From the NCBI RefSeq assembly GCF_900116615.1, contig NZ_FPBF01000003.1, forward strand, positions 186,001-250,000: a stretch of 64,000 nucleotides of DNA. The letters are read 5' to 3'. The position numbers and the translations under genes were made by a program. Positions 8,605 through 19,067 of this stretch are shown here, one piece after another. Within the stretch, counting starts at the first letter, position 1. Each line of letters starts with the position of its first letter. The notes below the pieces were generated by a model, which did not search any database, was not told the origin of the DNA, and saw nothing but the letters and a program-made list of their open reading frames with translations. This DNA is from Algoriphagus locisalis. GTDB lineage: Bacteria; Bacteroidota; Bacteroidia; Cytophagales; Cyclobacteriaceae.

Positions 8605-9846
8605 ATGAAATCCCTCTACTCCTCTGCACTTCTCATCTTGTCAATTTTGGCATTTTCATCCTGCCAAGATGAAATAACTTCCACGTACACCTACCACACC
8701 ATGATGCCCGTGTATTATGAAATGAGTGATATCCGAGCAAGAGTCATCAGCACCGAGCCAGCACAGCCTCTTGACAATCCTGGTAAAATCTACATTTATG
8801 AAGACTATCTTTTTATCAACGAGCCTACCAAGGGAATTCATATTTTAGACAATACCGATCCTGCCAATCCAATCAACCTGAGCTTTATCCCAATAGCAGG
8901 CAACGTGGACATGGCAGTAAACGGAAATATCCTTTACGCTGATAGCTATGTGGATTTATTAGCATTTGACATCAGTAAAATCGCAAACATTCAGCTGATC
9001 AAGCGTGTGGAAGACGTCTTCGCACACATGTATTACCATGAAACAGGTCAGATCATCACATTCAAGGATACCGTACTAACTTCCGAAAACCCAGCCTGGC
9101 AAGGGGGAGGCGTATGGATGATGGATGCCAGTATGAGTTTTTCGGCTAACTATTCTGCAGCAGCTCAAAGCTACGGCACTGGCGGTTCTATGGCTAGATT
9201 CACGCTTTCCAATGAACATCTTTACGCAGTAGATGAATCTACGCTACGGGTCTTTGATGTGGAAAATCCAGAAAATCCCACTTTTGTAAAACCAATCGAT
9301 CTTGGCTGGGGCATAGAAACTATTTTCCCTTTTCAGAATAAGCTATTCATAGGTTCCAATTTTGGCATGCACATTTACGATGCCAGCACACCAAGTTCTC
9401 CTAAGCGCATGGCTGTATATGAGCACGTACAAGCTTGCGATCCTGTAGTAGTGAATGAAGATCATGCTTTTGTGACACTTCGGGTTGGGACAGTTTGTAA
9501 CGGGGTGAATGAACTTCATGTAATCGATATTAAAAATCCTTATAGCCCCACCCTCAAAAAGGCATATCCCATGCTGCACCCACATGGACTGGGTTTGGCG
9601 GGAGATTTTCTTTATATAGCTGAAGGTGTCCACGGCTTAAAAAGCTTCAACGTCTCTGATGTGATGGACATAGACCAAAATCAATTGGAGTTTTTGACCA
9701 ATCAAGGGTCAGTTGATCTGATTCCAGGGCCAAAATCATTGATTGTCATTGGCCCAGATGGTGTATGTCAGTATGATTACAGCGATCCAGCCAAACTCAA
9801 AAAACTCAGCTGCATTCAGGTCAACAATCCAGTCAATTTTTATTGA
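8605..9846 (+). CDS. LVIVD-repeat lipoprotein
   Basis: A 413-residue protein with a lipoprotein signal (LLILSILAFSSC, Cys at about 20). It is built from repeated beta-propeller-like units of LVIVD type: for example KGIHILDNTDPANP, VDLLAFDISK, TLRVFDVENPENPTF, FGMHIYDASTPSSP, LHVIDIKNPYSPT and LKSFNVSDVMD. These repeats form an all-beta cell-surface propeller; the family's function is not established. It starts at an ATG at 8605 and is followed after 7 bp by an outer-membrane barrel gene, so the two are probably one operon. The 288-bp gap before it is a divergent promoter region shared with the sugar dehydrogenase gene. Confidence 0.88.
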   Translation: MKSLYSSALLILSILAFSSCQDEITSTYTYHTMMPVYYEMSDIRARVISTEPAQPLDNPGKIYIYEDYLFINEPTKGIHILDNTDPANPINLSFIPIAGNVDMAVNGNILYADSYVDLLAFDISKIANIQLIKRVEDVFAHMYYHETGQIITFKDTVLTSENPAWQGGGVWMMDASMSFSANYSAAAQSYGTGGSMARFTLSNEHLYAVDESTLRVFDVENPENPTFVKPIDLGWGIETIFPFQNKLFIGSNFGMHIYDASTPSSPKRMAVYEHVQACDPVVVNEDHAFVTLRVGTVCNGVNELHVIDIKNPYSPTLKKAYPMLHPHGLGLAGDFLYIAEGVHGLKSFNVSDVMDIDQNQLEFLTNQGSVDLIPGPKSLIVIGPDGVCQYDYSDPAKLKKLSCIQVNNPVNFY

Positions 9847-9853
9847 TTTCCCG

Positions 9854-10477
9854 ATGTACAAATCTTTAACACTTTTCTTCGTAGCTCTTCTATTGATCAA
9901 TCTAGAGGGTTTGGCGCAGGAAAAAATATACTTTGGACAGACAGAAATCGGATTGCTCGTGGGGCGGGGCGTAGCCCAATGGGACGGAAACCATGAAAAT
10001 CGAACAGATTTGACGCTCATGAGTTTTCATGGGGCGAGAATCAGCAGAAATCATGTGGTGGGATTTTCCGTAGGATTGGATCAATACGATGGCGTTCCTA
10101 TTTTACCTTTTGCCTTTGGGTATCGGGGTTTTCTGGGAAAAGAAGGAAAGCCTAAGCTTTTTGGAGGAGTGGATCTTGGATATGGTTCTGCCATTTTGGA
10201 GGAAAAAGTAAAGAATGAGTGGAGTGAAAGTTGGTACCGCGGTGGATTATTGTTCAGTCCTTCTGTAGGTGTGAGCTTCCCTGCCCGCAAAGGCAATACT
10301 GCGCTTACATTCAGCATCGCCTACAGAAGGCAGGATTTCTCCTATTTCCAGGGGAATTTGGCCGGAACTGGTGCTCAAACCATTGTTTCCGATCAACTTC
10401 CACCTGGATTTATCTCTTTAAACGAAACCGAACATTTGTATAGAAGCATGGTTTTCCGAGTTGGGATAATGTATTGA
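9854..10477 (+). CDS. Outer-membrane beta-barrel protein, unknown function
   Basis: A 207-residue protein with a typical Sec signal peptide (MYKSLTLFFVALLLINLEG, cleavage near LAQ-EK). The mature part is rich in Gly and alternating hydrophobic residues, as expected for an 8- to 10-strand barrel, and ends with SMVFRVGIMY, an aromatic C-terminal strand suitable for BAM insertion. The frame is open from 9743, but the ATG at 9854 is 7 bp after the preceding stop and gives the signal peptide, so I use it. It probably forms a cotranscribed pair with the LVIVD lipoprotein. Confidence 0.75.
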   Translation: MYKSLTLFFVALLLINLEGLAQEKIYFGQTEIGLLVGRGVAQWDGNHENRTDLTLMSFHGARISRNHVVGFSVGLDQYDGVPILPFAFGYRGFLGKEGKPKLFGGVDLGYGSAILEEKVKNEWSESWYRGGLLFSPSVGVSFPARKGNTALTFSIAYRRQDFSYFQGNLAGTGAQTIVSDQLPPGFISLNETEHLYRSMVFRVGIMY

Positions 10478-10520
10478 CCTTTTGAATCTGTTTAATCCTG
10501 CAAATGATTAGAATAATAAA

Positions 10521-13358
10521 TCACCTCCCACAGATCTCCTTATAAGGACAATACTCGCATTTTTTCAGGTCTGTAGTTTGATCAAAGGGCTTTTCGAGAT
10601 CATATATCTCACCGATCAATCCTGAAAGTTCACTTTCGAAAGTCTCGGCAAATTCCCGGTAATCCTGAATTTCCTCCTTGTCTAAAATCAAAAACGGATT
10701 GAAATTCGGGTCATAGATTTCTTTGATATTGAAAATACCGGGCTTCAAAGGTTTTCTTATAGTCGGGTTTTCGGCTTGAAAAAGCTTCGCATAAAGCATG
10801 GTCTGCATGGCAGCTTTGTTCCGCTTCTTATCATCTCTATCGAAGAACGCCTCAATTGTCGTCACCTTTTTATTGTCCTTCCCAGTCTTGTAATCAATCA
10901 GCCGTATCACTCCATCTTTCTCATCCACCCGATCGATAAAACCTCCAATCGCGATGTTTTGCTTTCCATCGCTAGTTTCCACAGGAATTCCAGCGAGGTA
11001 TTTACGCTCCAAATTCAGTACTTTGAACCCCCCATTTGCCTGATCGTATTTCAAAATCGCCTTGATGTACTTGATCATAATTGCTCTGGCAATCTGCAAC
11101 TGACCGCTTAGCGTAAGTTTCTCTATAGATTCCGCTTGATAAAAATCTACGATGGCATTATCTACCGCTGTCGGAATCGCCACTTTCAGACGTTCAATCG
11201 TGTGCGTATCAATCAATCGAAATGGCTCTCCTTCCCTAGGTTTGTAAAGCAACTCTATCGCCTTATGCAGCATTGAGCCGAAGGTGGATGGATCGATCTC
11301 AGTCACGACTTCTTCCTTTTCTTTCAAGCCTGCCACATACCGAAAATAAAACCTAAGCCTGCAATCCAGGTAAGTATTGAGTGCTGAAGCAGAGAAAGCC
11401 ATCTGCTTTTCCGGATCAGGATTAGACAAAATATATCGCTTCAGACTATCCAAAATGTCTGGAGTTTTCTGAATTGTAATTGGCTTTCCGGGAGTCAAAT
11501 CCACCGGTATCAAAACTGCAGAAGGAGCAGCAATCCCCAGCTCCACTTGCATTTGTTGAATAAACCGACTCATTTCACCGGCTTTTCCCTGATCTGAAGC
11601 AGTCGTATAAATCAAATGAACTTCCTCCGCCTGATGGAGCAGTCGATAAAAAGTATAAGCATAAATCGCATCGTTCTGCTCCTGTACAGGCAAGCTAAAC
11701 GCTCTTCTGAGATTAAAAGGAATCATGGAATTGATCCCTCCCCCCGGCGGAAAACTACCCTCATTTACATCACAAATAATGACTCTTTTGAAGTCCAAAT
11801 TTCTGGATTCCAAAACACCCATAATCTGCAATCCTTCCAATGGTTCTCCTTCAAAAGGCAACTTAATTTCCCGGAAAAGTTGGCGGAATAACTTCAGGTA
11901 AAAATCGGATCGTACATTTCCGGGAGCATTCTTTTCAAACACATCCTGAATCCGGGTCAACTGCTTAAACGCCTGAAAAAGATAACTTCGCTGTATGGCA
12001 TCATCCTTTAGACTTTGGGCAAGAAACTGCATCAAATCACCCAAATAAGCGAATAACTCAGTTGACTTTACTTCTTTGAAAATCAATTGAAACAGATCAC
12101 CACCTTTTGCAAGATTCGCAGCACTAACTTCCACCAGATTTTTCGCCTTGATATCATTCAGCATACCCTCTACAAACTTTGCATCTCCCTCTTTCAAATA
12201 CGAAAATGATAACAAGTCTGTGATGGGCTTATGATAGAAAAAGACACCGTCCTCTTTAATCTTCATATAGCGCTGCAAATCCAAAACAGCATCCAAAAAT
12301 GAAAAAATCGGCGCATTTCTAATGGGATATCCCATCGTCACATTCAACTTCTGTATAGACTCGGGAAGCGAATGCAAAACTGGGAAAAGCAATTGCTCAT
12401 CCGGCAGAATAATCACCGTTTCTTCCAATCGCTCATCACCGGGAATAGACTCCGCGATCTTGGAAACAAGGTTTGCTTGATTGATCTTGAGCGGGATCGA
12501 ATACGTTTTTATTTGACTTGCTTTTGCTTTAATTCTTGTTGGGATAGCCTCAGGAAAAGTAGCTCCCAGCACAGAATCTTTTCTGTAATCCCTGAAAAAC
12601 AATCCTGCTTCCTGACGCTTGTCATCCAGATAATATCCATCAAGATCCCAATAGATTTTGGCACCGAACTCGGTCACATAATGCTTGATGAGCTTTTCTT
12701 CCGCCAAGGTAAAAGCATTGAATCCTAGGAAATAAACCTGTTTTTTAGGTTTTTGAATCTGGTTTAAGTTCTCTGCGACAGCTCTGTAGATTCTACCAGA
12801 ATAGCTCATACCAGTGGTAGTGAGATTAACTTGGAACTGGACGTAAAGCCTATCGAGGATTTGCCAGAATTTCAAAAACTTTTCCCGCTCTACCTCAGAC
12901 TGTTTTTTGAAAGACTTCCAAAATCGCGAAATCAACGCTATTTGCTCCTCCGAAAGAAAACTCAAATCAGTCTCAAATTCCTTGATGTCTGCCAAATTGC
13001 TGTAAACCCATTTAGCATCGGCCAGAAACTGATCCAAGTCATTGAAATCTTTCAAAATCAGTTCACCCCAGAAATAAAAGCGATCAAAATCTTCAGGATT
13101 AGGTTGAAGTGTCTTATAAACTTGATACAATTCGAAGATCAAACTCAGCTCATCCGAGGGTCTTTCTCCGGCTAGACCATAGAAAATTTCTTCTATAGTT
13201 TTCACCTCAGGCATCCAGGTAGGCGACTCGATCAAAGAGCCCAAATGTTGGGTAAAAAAGAGCCCAGCACGCCTATTTGGCAAGACTACGATCATATCTT
13301 TGAGCGATTGACCCGAGTTTAAAAGCTCTTCCGCTGTATTTTTTAAAAAGCTATTCAT
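10521..13358 (-). CDS. AddB-like PD-(D/E)XK nuclease/helicase-fold subunit
   Basis: A 945-residue protein that pairs with the UvrD-type helicase upstream (ATGA overlap at 13355-13358). The N-terminus has a degenerate helicase-like fold (VVLPNRRAGLFF), without a convincing Walker A, as in AddB. The C-terminal part holds a RecB-like nuclease: CRLRFYFRY, then VIRLIDYKTGK (the D...E/DxK site), and the cysteines CEYCPYKEIC at the very end, which with the earlier Cys can form the 4Fe-4S staple seen in AddB. The pair would resect double-strand breaks for recombination and degrade linear foreign DNA. The subunit identity follows from order and motifs. Confidence 0.88.
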   Translation of the reverse strand: MNSFLKNTAEELLNSGQSLKDMIVVLPNRRAGLFFTQHLGSLIESPTWMPEVKTIEEIFYGLAGERPSDELSLIFELYQVYKTLQPNPEDFDRFYFWGELILKDFNDLDQFLADAKWVYSNLADIKEFETDLSFLSEEQIALISRFWKSFKKQSEVEREKFLKFWQILDRLYVQFQVNLTTTGMSYSGRIYRAVAENLNQIQKPKKQVYFLGFNAFTLAEEKLIKHYVTEFGAKIYWDLDGYYLDDKRQEAGLFFRDYRKDSVLGATFPEAIPTRIKAKASQIKTYSIPLKINQANLVSKIAESIPGDERLEETVIILPDEQLLFPVLHSLPESIQKLNVTMGYPIRNAPIFSFLDAVLDLQRYMKIKEDGVFFYHKPITDLLSFSYLKEGDAKFVEGMLNDIKAKNLVEVSAANLAKGGDLFQLIFKEVKSTELFAYLGDLMQFLAQSLKDDAIQRSYLFQAFKQLTRIQDVFEKNAPGNVRSDFYLKLFRQLFREIKLPFEGEPLEGLQIMGVLESRNLDFKRVIICDVNEGSFPPGGGINSMIPFNLRRAFSLPVQEQNDAIYAYTFYRLLHQAEEVHLIYTTASDQGKAGEMSRFIQQMQVELGIAAPSAVLIPVDLTPGKPITIQKTPDILDSLKRYILSNPDPEKQMAFSASALNTYLDCRLRFYFRYVAGLKEKEEVVTEIDPSTFGSMLHKAIELLYKPREGEPFRLIDTHTIERLKVAIPTAVDNAIVDFYQAESIEKLTLSGQLQIARAIMIKYIKAILKYDQANGGFKVLNLERKYLAGIPVETSDGKQNIAIGGFIDRVDEKDGVIRLIDYKTGKDNKKVTTIEAFFDRDDKKRNKAAMQTMLYAKLFQAENPTIRKPLKPGIFNIKEIYDPNFNPFLILDKEEIQDYREFAETFESELSGLIGEIYDLEKPFDQTTDLKKCEYCPYKEICGR

Positions 13359-16300
13359 TTGATTTCAAAAATTTCTGTAGGTTCTAAATAGCAAAGGAAT
13401 CCTTGCGTAGGAAGATCAGTAAGCCGCTGAACCAGCTCCATGTATTCTTTGACCTGCAATTCGTGTTTGGAAGCTTTTTCCCCAGTTTTAAAATCAATCA
13501 CCATTGCCTGATTCTCTCCTACCAAAATACGGTCAGGACGCTTCTGTTTTCCGCCAGGAAGTAATATTCCCTGCTCTGACATGGCTTGTAGATCATCTGC
13601 ATACCAATATTTGAACTGAGGTAATTCAAACAACTCAATGAGTTGAGTGCTTATCGTTTGTTGGGTTTCCTTGTCTATTCTTCCATCAAAAACAAAGCTC
13701 TGCAGCATTTCTATGGCCATTTCCAGCGATTGTGCTTGCTCCAATATTTCGTGAATCAACACACCTAACCTTCGGTGCTCACGTGCTTGAATTCCAGACT
13801 CTGAGAAATCCCAGGCATATTCCCGCGTTTTTAGCTTTTGTCTCCAGTCAACAGAATCCCATTTCAAGTCGATTGCTGTGGCTTTCACTAGTTCCTTGGC
13901 TAATGTTGACACAGGCCATTCTCCCCAGTCAAACACTAATTTTTCCTCATCCCAATAATACTTAGAAGGATGGGTAGGCAAGGAAAATCCTTGGGCAAAT
14001 AAGGTATAAAGTATATTTCCGGATTGCTTCAGATTGATGACACCCTTTGAAGTTTGAGAAAAATCAGCAAACCCATATAAAACTTCCTCTGCACGGGTGA
14101 AAGCCACATAGAGCATATTCAGGGTGTCCAAATAGGCCAACCTCACCTCGTCTCCATAGATGCCGACAAATTCAGAATCTAGCAGCGAAGACTGATGAGT
14201 CAAAGGCAAAACAGTTTTGAGAGAATCTGAAATGGCATATTCGCTCCAAATAATAGGCGCCATAGGTCCATTGGCAACAATCTTCCAATCTAAATAAGGC
14301 ACAATGACAGCTTTATACTGCAAGCCTTTTGATTTATGAATAGTCAAAATCCGCATGGCATTGTGGTCTTCCGGAATCTTTACGGTTCGCTTGAACTGGT
14401 TCAGCTCCCACCAATCCAAGAATCCCTGCAAATCCGCCCGGTTTTTCTTCACAAAATCAAATGCCGCTTCTTTTACTCCTGAAACATAAGCCAAATCTAC
14501 TTTGCGCTCATAAACATCCAGAAACTTGATGATTTCTTCTACCTGCTCCATTAGCGGTAGTTGAAGCCAACGGTTGAGATGCTCGACGAGGTATTTTTGC
14601 TTTGTTAAAAGTTCTATGGGAAGGGAATTTTTCTCAAAAAGCTCATGGCTGTATTCCAATTCATGGATCAAAGCATAATAGAACCAAAAAGTCTTGAGAG
14701 GCACCAGATCGGCAGGATTTCCCAGATAGTTTAGTAAAGCTATTACAGCTTTTACAGCAGCCGATTTGCTTAAAAAAAGTGACTCCTCAGATAACACATC
14801 GAAACGATAACCAGAATCAGGATTTTCCTGAGCGTATGACATCAGTTTATCAGCTATGTCAGCACCCTGCTGGTTTTTCCTGACCAGAAAAGCAATATCT
14901 CTTGGTTCGTAACCTCTGTCCTGAAGCTCTTTCACAATTGGAACGAGTTTGTCCAAAACAGAATTTTGATCACCCTCCTCATCCTCCTCTTCTTCCTCGC
15001 TTGTATCAAAAGAATTTTTTGCAGCTTTTTGAGTAAACTCCACATGGATTTTTCCCTGGAAATCAACCTCCAGCTTTTTCTTTGGCACGTCCTGACTAAC
15101 TCCTTTGAAAGCATCAGAAAGCAAGTTCAGCGAATCAACTTTAAACTCGGAACTGATAGCTTCCTGCATTAATTCGGGAAGCGATGAAAAGAGTGAATTA
15201 TTGAAAGAAACAACATTCGGTAAGCTTCTGAAGTTTATAGATAGGTTTTTGATATTCTGGTACTTATCTGAAATCTGCTCCTGTACTTCATGAAGTAACA
15301 ATTCCAATCTACCTCCACGCCACCTGTAAATGGATTGCTTCACATCTCCGACGAGCAAATTGGTATTCATAGTCCCGAGAGAATTGACCAGAAGCGGTTT
15401 GAAACTTGACCATTGAAATTCTGAGGTATCCTGGAATTCATCGATCAGAAAATTGCGGTACTGGTTTCCGATTTTCTCATAAATAAACGGTGCTTCATTT
15501 CCTGCCACGATCCCTTTCAGAAAGTCATTTACATCCGAAATCATCAATATACTTTCCTCGTCCTTCAGCTCCCGAAGCTCATGGATCAGGTTTCTAAATA
15601 CTCCAAAAGCATTCAGATTTCTGCTCAGAGCCATCAGCGTATTCCATTGGGTAAGCATCCCAGGAAGAGATTTCAACAAATCTCTAAGGCCAGCATCTGC
15701 TGCTGATTCTATTTCATTTTTTAATTTGCTCGTCTTAGTGTACCAAGTTTCAACTCCTTCAATTTTTAATAATTGACTTTCAGTAGGAGATGTAATAGGG
15801 TTTTTCTCATTCCCTAATCGATCAAGCCTTATAGCAAAGTTATTTGTTCCGCCAGCTCCAGAGAAATCTGTCCATTCCAGTCCGTACCTTACTCTGATTT
15901 CATGGGCTTTATTCTTAATATCCAACGCCTCATCAATCAACTCCTCTTTCTTTCCTACAATCACCTTTCTAAAATCCGCTAGGAACCCATCATGAGCTAT
16001 TGTAGCTTCAAAAATTGGCTGAAATCCTTTGAAATTTTCTTTGAATATCTCACTTCCCAACCCTTTCAATGCCGACCGAATATCCCAGCTTTTTCCTTCT
16101 TCTATCCGCTCTTCGGCGTATTCTGTCAACCATTTTTTCAGATTTTGATCCGATGAAACCTGCTCCACTACCCTATCTACCAATCTATCCAGCACAGCAG
16201 CTTGATCCAATTCCAACTCAAATTTTGCCTGCAGATCCATCTCCTTGGCAAAGGATCGGATCACACGCTGAAAAAAAGAATCAATCGTACTGACAGCAAA

Positions 16301-16615
16301 ATATCCATAGCCATGCAAAATATCCAGCAATGTTTCCCGAGCAGCATGTTGTAAACCTTGCTCATCCATATTTAGGAATTTCATCAGTTCCTGATCTAGA
16401 AATTCACTGGGTATGATCTCTCTGCTCAAACGGGTGAGATCCTTTAAAATCCGCTCCTTCATCTCCTGGGTGGCTTTATTGGTAAAAGTCACCGCCAAGA
16501 TCTGTTTGAAAGCATGCGGACTTTGCAGGGCAAGTTTAAGGTATTCCAGCGTTAATGTATAGGTCTTTCCTGAGCCAGCAGAAGATTTGTAAATGATGAA
16601 AGGTCTTTGTTCCAT
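13355..16615 (-). CDS. UvrD/AddA-like helicase-nuclease
   Basis: A 1086-residue superfamily 1 helicase. Starting at the ATG at 16615 (MEQRPFIIYK), Walker A SSAGSGKT falls at residues 11-18; a TTG at 16633 adds six residues with no benefit. Motif II is LIDEFQDT, motif IV-like QSIYRWRGG, and motif VI LYVAFTRAEE. A second PD-(D/E)XK nuclease site occurs near the C-terminus (AMVIDFKTGEKASK). Two nuclease sites, one per subunit, match AddAB rather than RecBCD. It is translationally coupled with the AddB-like gene. Expected role: double-strand break end processing, with an ATP-driven 3'-5' motor. Confidence 0.9.
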   Translation of the reverse strand: MEQRPFIIYKSSAGSGKTYTLTLEYLKLALQSPHAFKQILAVTFTNKATQEMKERILKDLTRLSREIIPSEFLDQELMKFLNMDEQGLQHAARETLLDILHGYGYFAVSTIDSFFQRVIRSFAKEMDLQAKFELELDQAAVLDRLVDRVVEQVSSDQNLKKWLTEYAEERIEEGKSWDIRSALKGLGSEIFKENFKGFQPIFEATIAHDGFLADFRKVIVGKKEELIDEALDIKNKAHEIRVRYGLEWTDFSGAGGTNNFAIRLDRLGNEKNPITSPTESQLLKIEGVETWYTKTSKLKNEIESAADAGLRDLLKSLPGMLTQWNTLMALSRNLNAFGVFRNLIHELRELKDEESILMISDVNDFLKGIVAGNEAPFIYEKIGNQYRNFLIDEFQDTSEFQWSSFKPLLVNSLGTMNTNLLVGDVKQSIYRWRGGRLELLLHEVQEQISDKYQNIKNLSINFRSLPNVVSFNNSLFSSLPELMQEAISSEFKVDSLNLLSDAFKGVSQDVPKKKLEVDFQGKIHVEFTQKAAKNSFDTSEEEEEDEEGDQNSVLDKLVPIVKELQDRGYEPRDIAFLVRKNQQGADIADKLMSYAQENPDSGYRFDVLSEESLFLSKSAAVKAVIALLNYLGNPADLVPLKTFWFYYALIHELEYSHELFEKNSLPIELLTKQKYLVEHLNRWLQLPLMEQVEEIIKFLDVYERKVDLAYVSGVKEAAFDFVKKNRADLQGFLDWWELNQFKRTVKIPEDHNAMRILTIHKSKGLQYKAVIVPYLDWKIVANGPMAPIIWSEYAISDSLKTVLPLTHQSSLLDSEFVGIYGDEVRLAYLDTLNMLYVAFTRAEEVLYGFADFSQTSKGVINLKQSGNILYTLFAQGFSLPTHPSKYYWDEEKLVFDWGEWPVSTLAKELVKATAIDLKWDSVDWRQKLKTREYAWDFSESGIQAREHRRLGVLIHEILEQAQSLEMAIEMLQSFVFDGRIDKETQQTISTQLIELFELPQFKYWYADDLQAMSEQGILLPGGKQKRPDRILVGENQAMVIDFKTGEKASKHELQVKEYMELVQRLTDLPTQGFLCYLEPTEIFEIK

Positions 16616-16789
16616 AGAGAAAAAGTAAGGCAACTAAGATAAGGAAGAGCAATAGCTTTCCCCCATTCAATTTTAGGATTTGACGAAAATTGTCGGGATA
16701 AAAATCAAGTATTTAAGTACTGTATTCAAAATCAAACCCTTGGATTTAGCGCTGATTTTTCGATCTTTTGAGCCTCAAACCCAAAACCT

Positions 16790-18943
16790 ATGCGCAAACC
16801 TACTTTCCTAGCAGTCCTACTCTGGATCTGCATTTCTATGAATTCAATTGCCAATGATGGCTACAAACTTTGGCTGGACTATCAGCCCATTGAAGAATCC
16901 CAGTTAAAATCGGAAGTTGAATCACTACTTGGCGGAGTCTATTTCTTTGGAGAAAATCCAACGTTCGAAGCTATCAAAAACGAGCTGGATCTTGCCTCCA
17001 AAAGTATGCTGGGCAAAGCTCCGATTTACTCGAAAGAGCGACTTCAAAACACCAAACTCTGGATCGGTACCAGAGACCAACTTTCTCAAGTGCTATCCCT
17101 GGATCAGCAAGCTGAAATCAAAGCCTTAGGTGAAGATGGATACTGGAGAGGAACGGTGGAACTAGACGGAAAATCATTCTATGCCATCGTAGGAAATCAA
17201 CCTGTTGGCACACTTTACGGAGTATATAATTGGATAAATTCCATTCAAAGCAACACTTTTGATAAAGGAACTGAAATATCTGATAGTCCGAAGATTAAAA
17301 TTAGAATGCTAAACCATTGGGACAACCTAGACCGAACTGTCGAAAGAGGCTATGCTGGCTTCTCCATTTGGGATTGGCACAGACTTCCCGGATACATAGA
17401 TCCGCGATACATCGACTATGCAAGAGCCAATGCCTCTATTGGAATCAATGCTGTTTCACTGACCAATGTGAATGCAAATGCGTTGATTTTGACTACTGAT
17501 TTTATGAAAAAAGTGAAGGCCTTGGCAGACGTTTTCAGACCTTATGGAATCAAGGTTTTTCTCACCGCTCGCTTCTCTGCCCCCATACAATTGGAAGGCT
17601 TGAAAACTGCCGACCCACTCGATCCAGAAGTACAGGCATTTTGGAAAAAGAAAACCGATGAGATCTATTCTTTCATTCCTGATTTTGGAGGATTTCTCGT
17701 CAAAGCCAACTCCGAAGGACAGCCGGGTCCTCACGAATATGGAAGAAATCATGCCGAGGGGGCAAACATGCTTGCGGATGCATTAGCTCTTCACGGAGGT
17801 GTTTTGATTTGGCGGGCTTTCGTCTATTCACACGAAGATGAAGTGGATCGACACATGCAGGCGAATAATGAATTTGAACCGCTGGACGGAAAGTTCAAAG
17901 ACAATGTGATCATACAGATCAAAAACGGGGCAATAGACTTTCAGCCACGTGAACCTTTTCATCCGCTGTATGGTGCCATCAATGAAACAAACGTGGGCAT
18001 GGAATTTCAGATCACACAGGAATACTTGGGGCAAGCCACTAATTTGGTTTACCTCGCTCCGATGTGGGAGGAAGTTTTGAAAAGCAAAACCTACAAGCCT
18101 AGTGCGAACTCAACTGTGGGAAGCATTTTGGAAGGAAAGGAAACAGGTCAGAAAATGACTTTGATCGCAGGAGTCTCGAACATCGGTACAGACCGCAACT
18201 GGACAGGTCATCTCTTCGCCCAGTCCAATTGGTTTGCCTTTGGAAAAATGGCTTGGAATCCAGAGGTGACTTCAGAGGAAATCGCAGAAGAATGGACAAA
18301 ACTGACTTTCGGTCAAGACTCGGAAGTCGTGTCCAAAGTCGGTGAAATCCTACTAGAATCCCATGAAACAGCAGTTGACTACATGACCCCACTAGGCTTG
18401 CATCACATCATGGGCAGAAGCCATCATTACGGTCCGGGACCTTGGGTGATGGGCGGTAGAGCGGATTGGACCGCTCCCTATTACCATCAGGCAGACAGTC
18501 TAGGAATCGGCTTTGACCGTACAGCCGATGGCAGCGGTGCACTTACCCAATATGCGCCGGAGATAGTGGAAAAATGGTCCGATCCCAATCAGATTCCTGA
18601 GAAATTCCTGCTTTGGTTTCATCATTTGCCATGGGATTACCAGCTAAAAGATGGAAATACCCTTTGGGAAGGAATCGCCTATCATTATGATCGTGGTGTG
18701 AAAGAAGTAAGACAAATGCAGCAAACCTGGGCTTCATTGGAATCGAAAATCGACCCAGAAGAATTCGATCACGTACGTCAACTTCTAGAGGTTCAGGAGC
18801 AAGAAGCAGAATGGTGGAGAAATGCTTGTCTGCTCTATTTCCAGACTTTCTCTAAGCGTCCTTTCCCAGCTGATATCGAGCAGCCAGAAGGAGATTTGGA
18901 GTATTATAAAAGTCTGCGGTTCCCGAATGCACCGGGGATATAG
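16790..18943 (+). CDS. aguA: Alpha-glucuronidase, GH67
   Basis: A 717-residue secreted enzyme with a signal peptide (MRKPTFLAVLLWICISMNS). GH67 enzymes remove 4-O-methyl-glucuronic acid from short xylan fragments. The catalytic barrel shows KANSEGQPGP (general acid Glu at about residue 308), KNGAIDFQPREPF (Asp at about 382) and FQITQEYLG (Glu at about 410), the expected acid and base pair region. Length (about 700) fits the family. It stands alone: no xylanase, SusC/SusD pair or transporter is next to it. A Sec signal predicts periplasmic action. Start ATG at 16790. Confidence 0.95.
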   Translation: MRKPTFLAVLLWICISMNSIANDGYKLWLDYQPIEESQLKSEVESLLGGVYFFGENPTFEAIKNELDLASKSMLGKAPIYSKERLQNTKLWIGTRDQLSQVLSLDQQAEIKALGEDGYWRGTVELDGKSFYAIVGNQPVGTLYGVYNWINSIQSNTFDKGTEISDSPKIKIRMLNHWDNLDRTVERGYAGFSIWDWHRLPGYIDPRYIDYARANASIGINAVSLTNVNANALILTTDFMKKVKALADVFRPYGIKVFLTARFSAPIQLEGLKTADPLDPEVQAFWKKKTDEIYSFIPDFGGFLVKANSEGQPGPHEYGRNHAEGANMLADALALHGGVLIWRAFVYSHEDEVDRHMQANNEFEPLDGKFKDNVIIQIKNGAIDFQPREPFHPLYGAINETNVGMEFQITQEYLGQATNLVYLAPMWEEVLKSKTYKPSANSTVGSILEGKETGQKMTLIAGVSNIGTDRNWTGHLFAQSNWFAFGKMAWNPEVTSEEIAEEWTKLTFGQDSEVVSKVGEILLESHETAVDYMTPLGLHHIMGRSHHYGPGPWVMGGRADWTAPYYHQADSLGIGFDRTADGSGALTQYAPEIVEKWSDPNQIPEKFLLWFHHLPWDYQLKDGNTLWEGIAYHYDRGVKEVRQMQQTWASLESKIDPEEFDHVRQLLEVQEQEAEWWRNACLLYFQTFSKRPFPADIEQPEGDLEYYKSLRFPNAPGI

Positions 18944-18959
18944 AATTTGAGATTTGAAA

Positions 18960-19045
18960 TCACTTCAAAATTCATCATTCAACGTTCTTCATTCATGGTT
19001 TTGAAATGTCGAATGGTGAATGATGAATTTCGAATAATGAAGTGA
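18960..19045. repeat. Intergenic inverted repeat, AAATTCATCATTCA type
   Basis: Two arms face each other in the 124-bp gap between the GH67 and VOC genes. AAATTCATCATTCA at 18968-18981 is perfectly matched by TGAATGATGAATTT at 19017-19030, and outside them TCACTTCA (18960-18967) matches TGAAGTGA (19038-19045). The inner region holds further CATTC words. It may be a terminator-like structure or a mobile intergenic repeat, and has no T run. Confidence 0.75.
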
Positions 19046-19067
19046 AATTAGTGCTTATGACTAACTT

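Noticed and set aside
16790..18943. Xylan utilisation locus around GH67
   Set aside because: No xylanase, xylosidase, SusC/SusD or transporter gene adjoins it; neighbours are unrelated.
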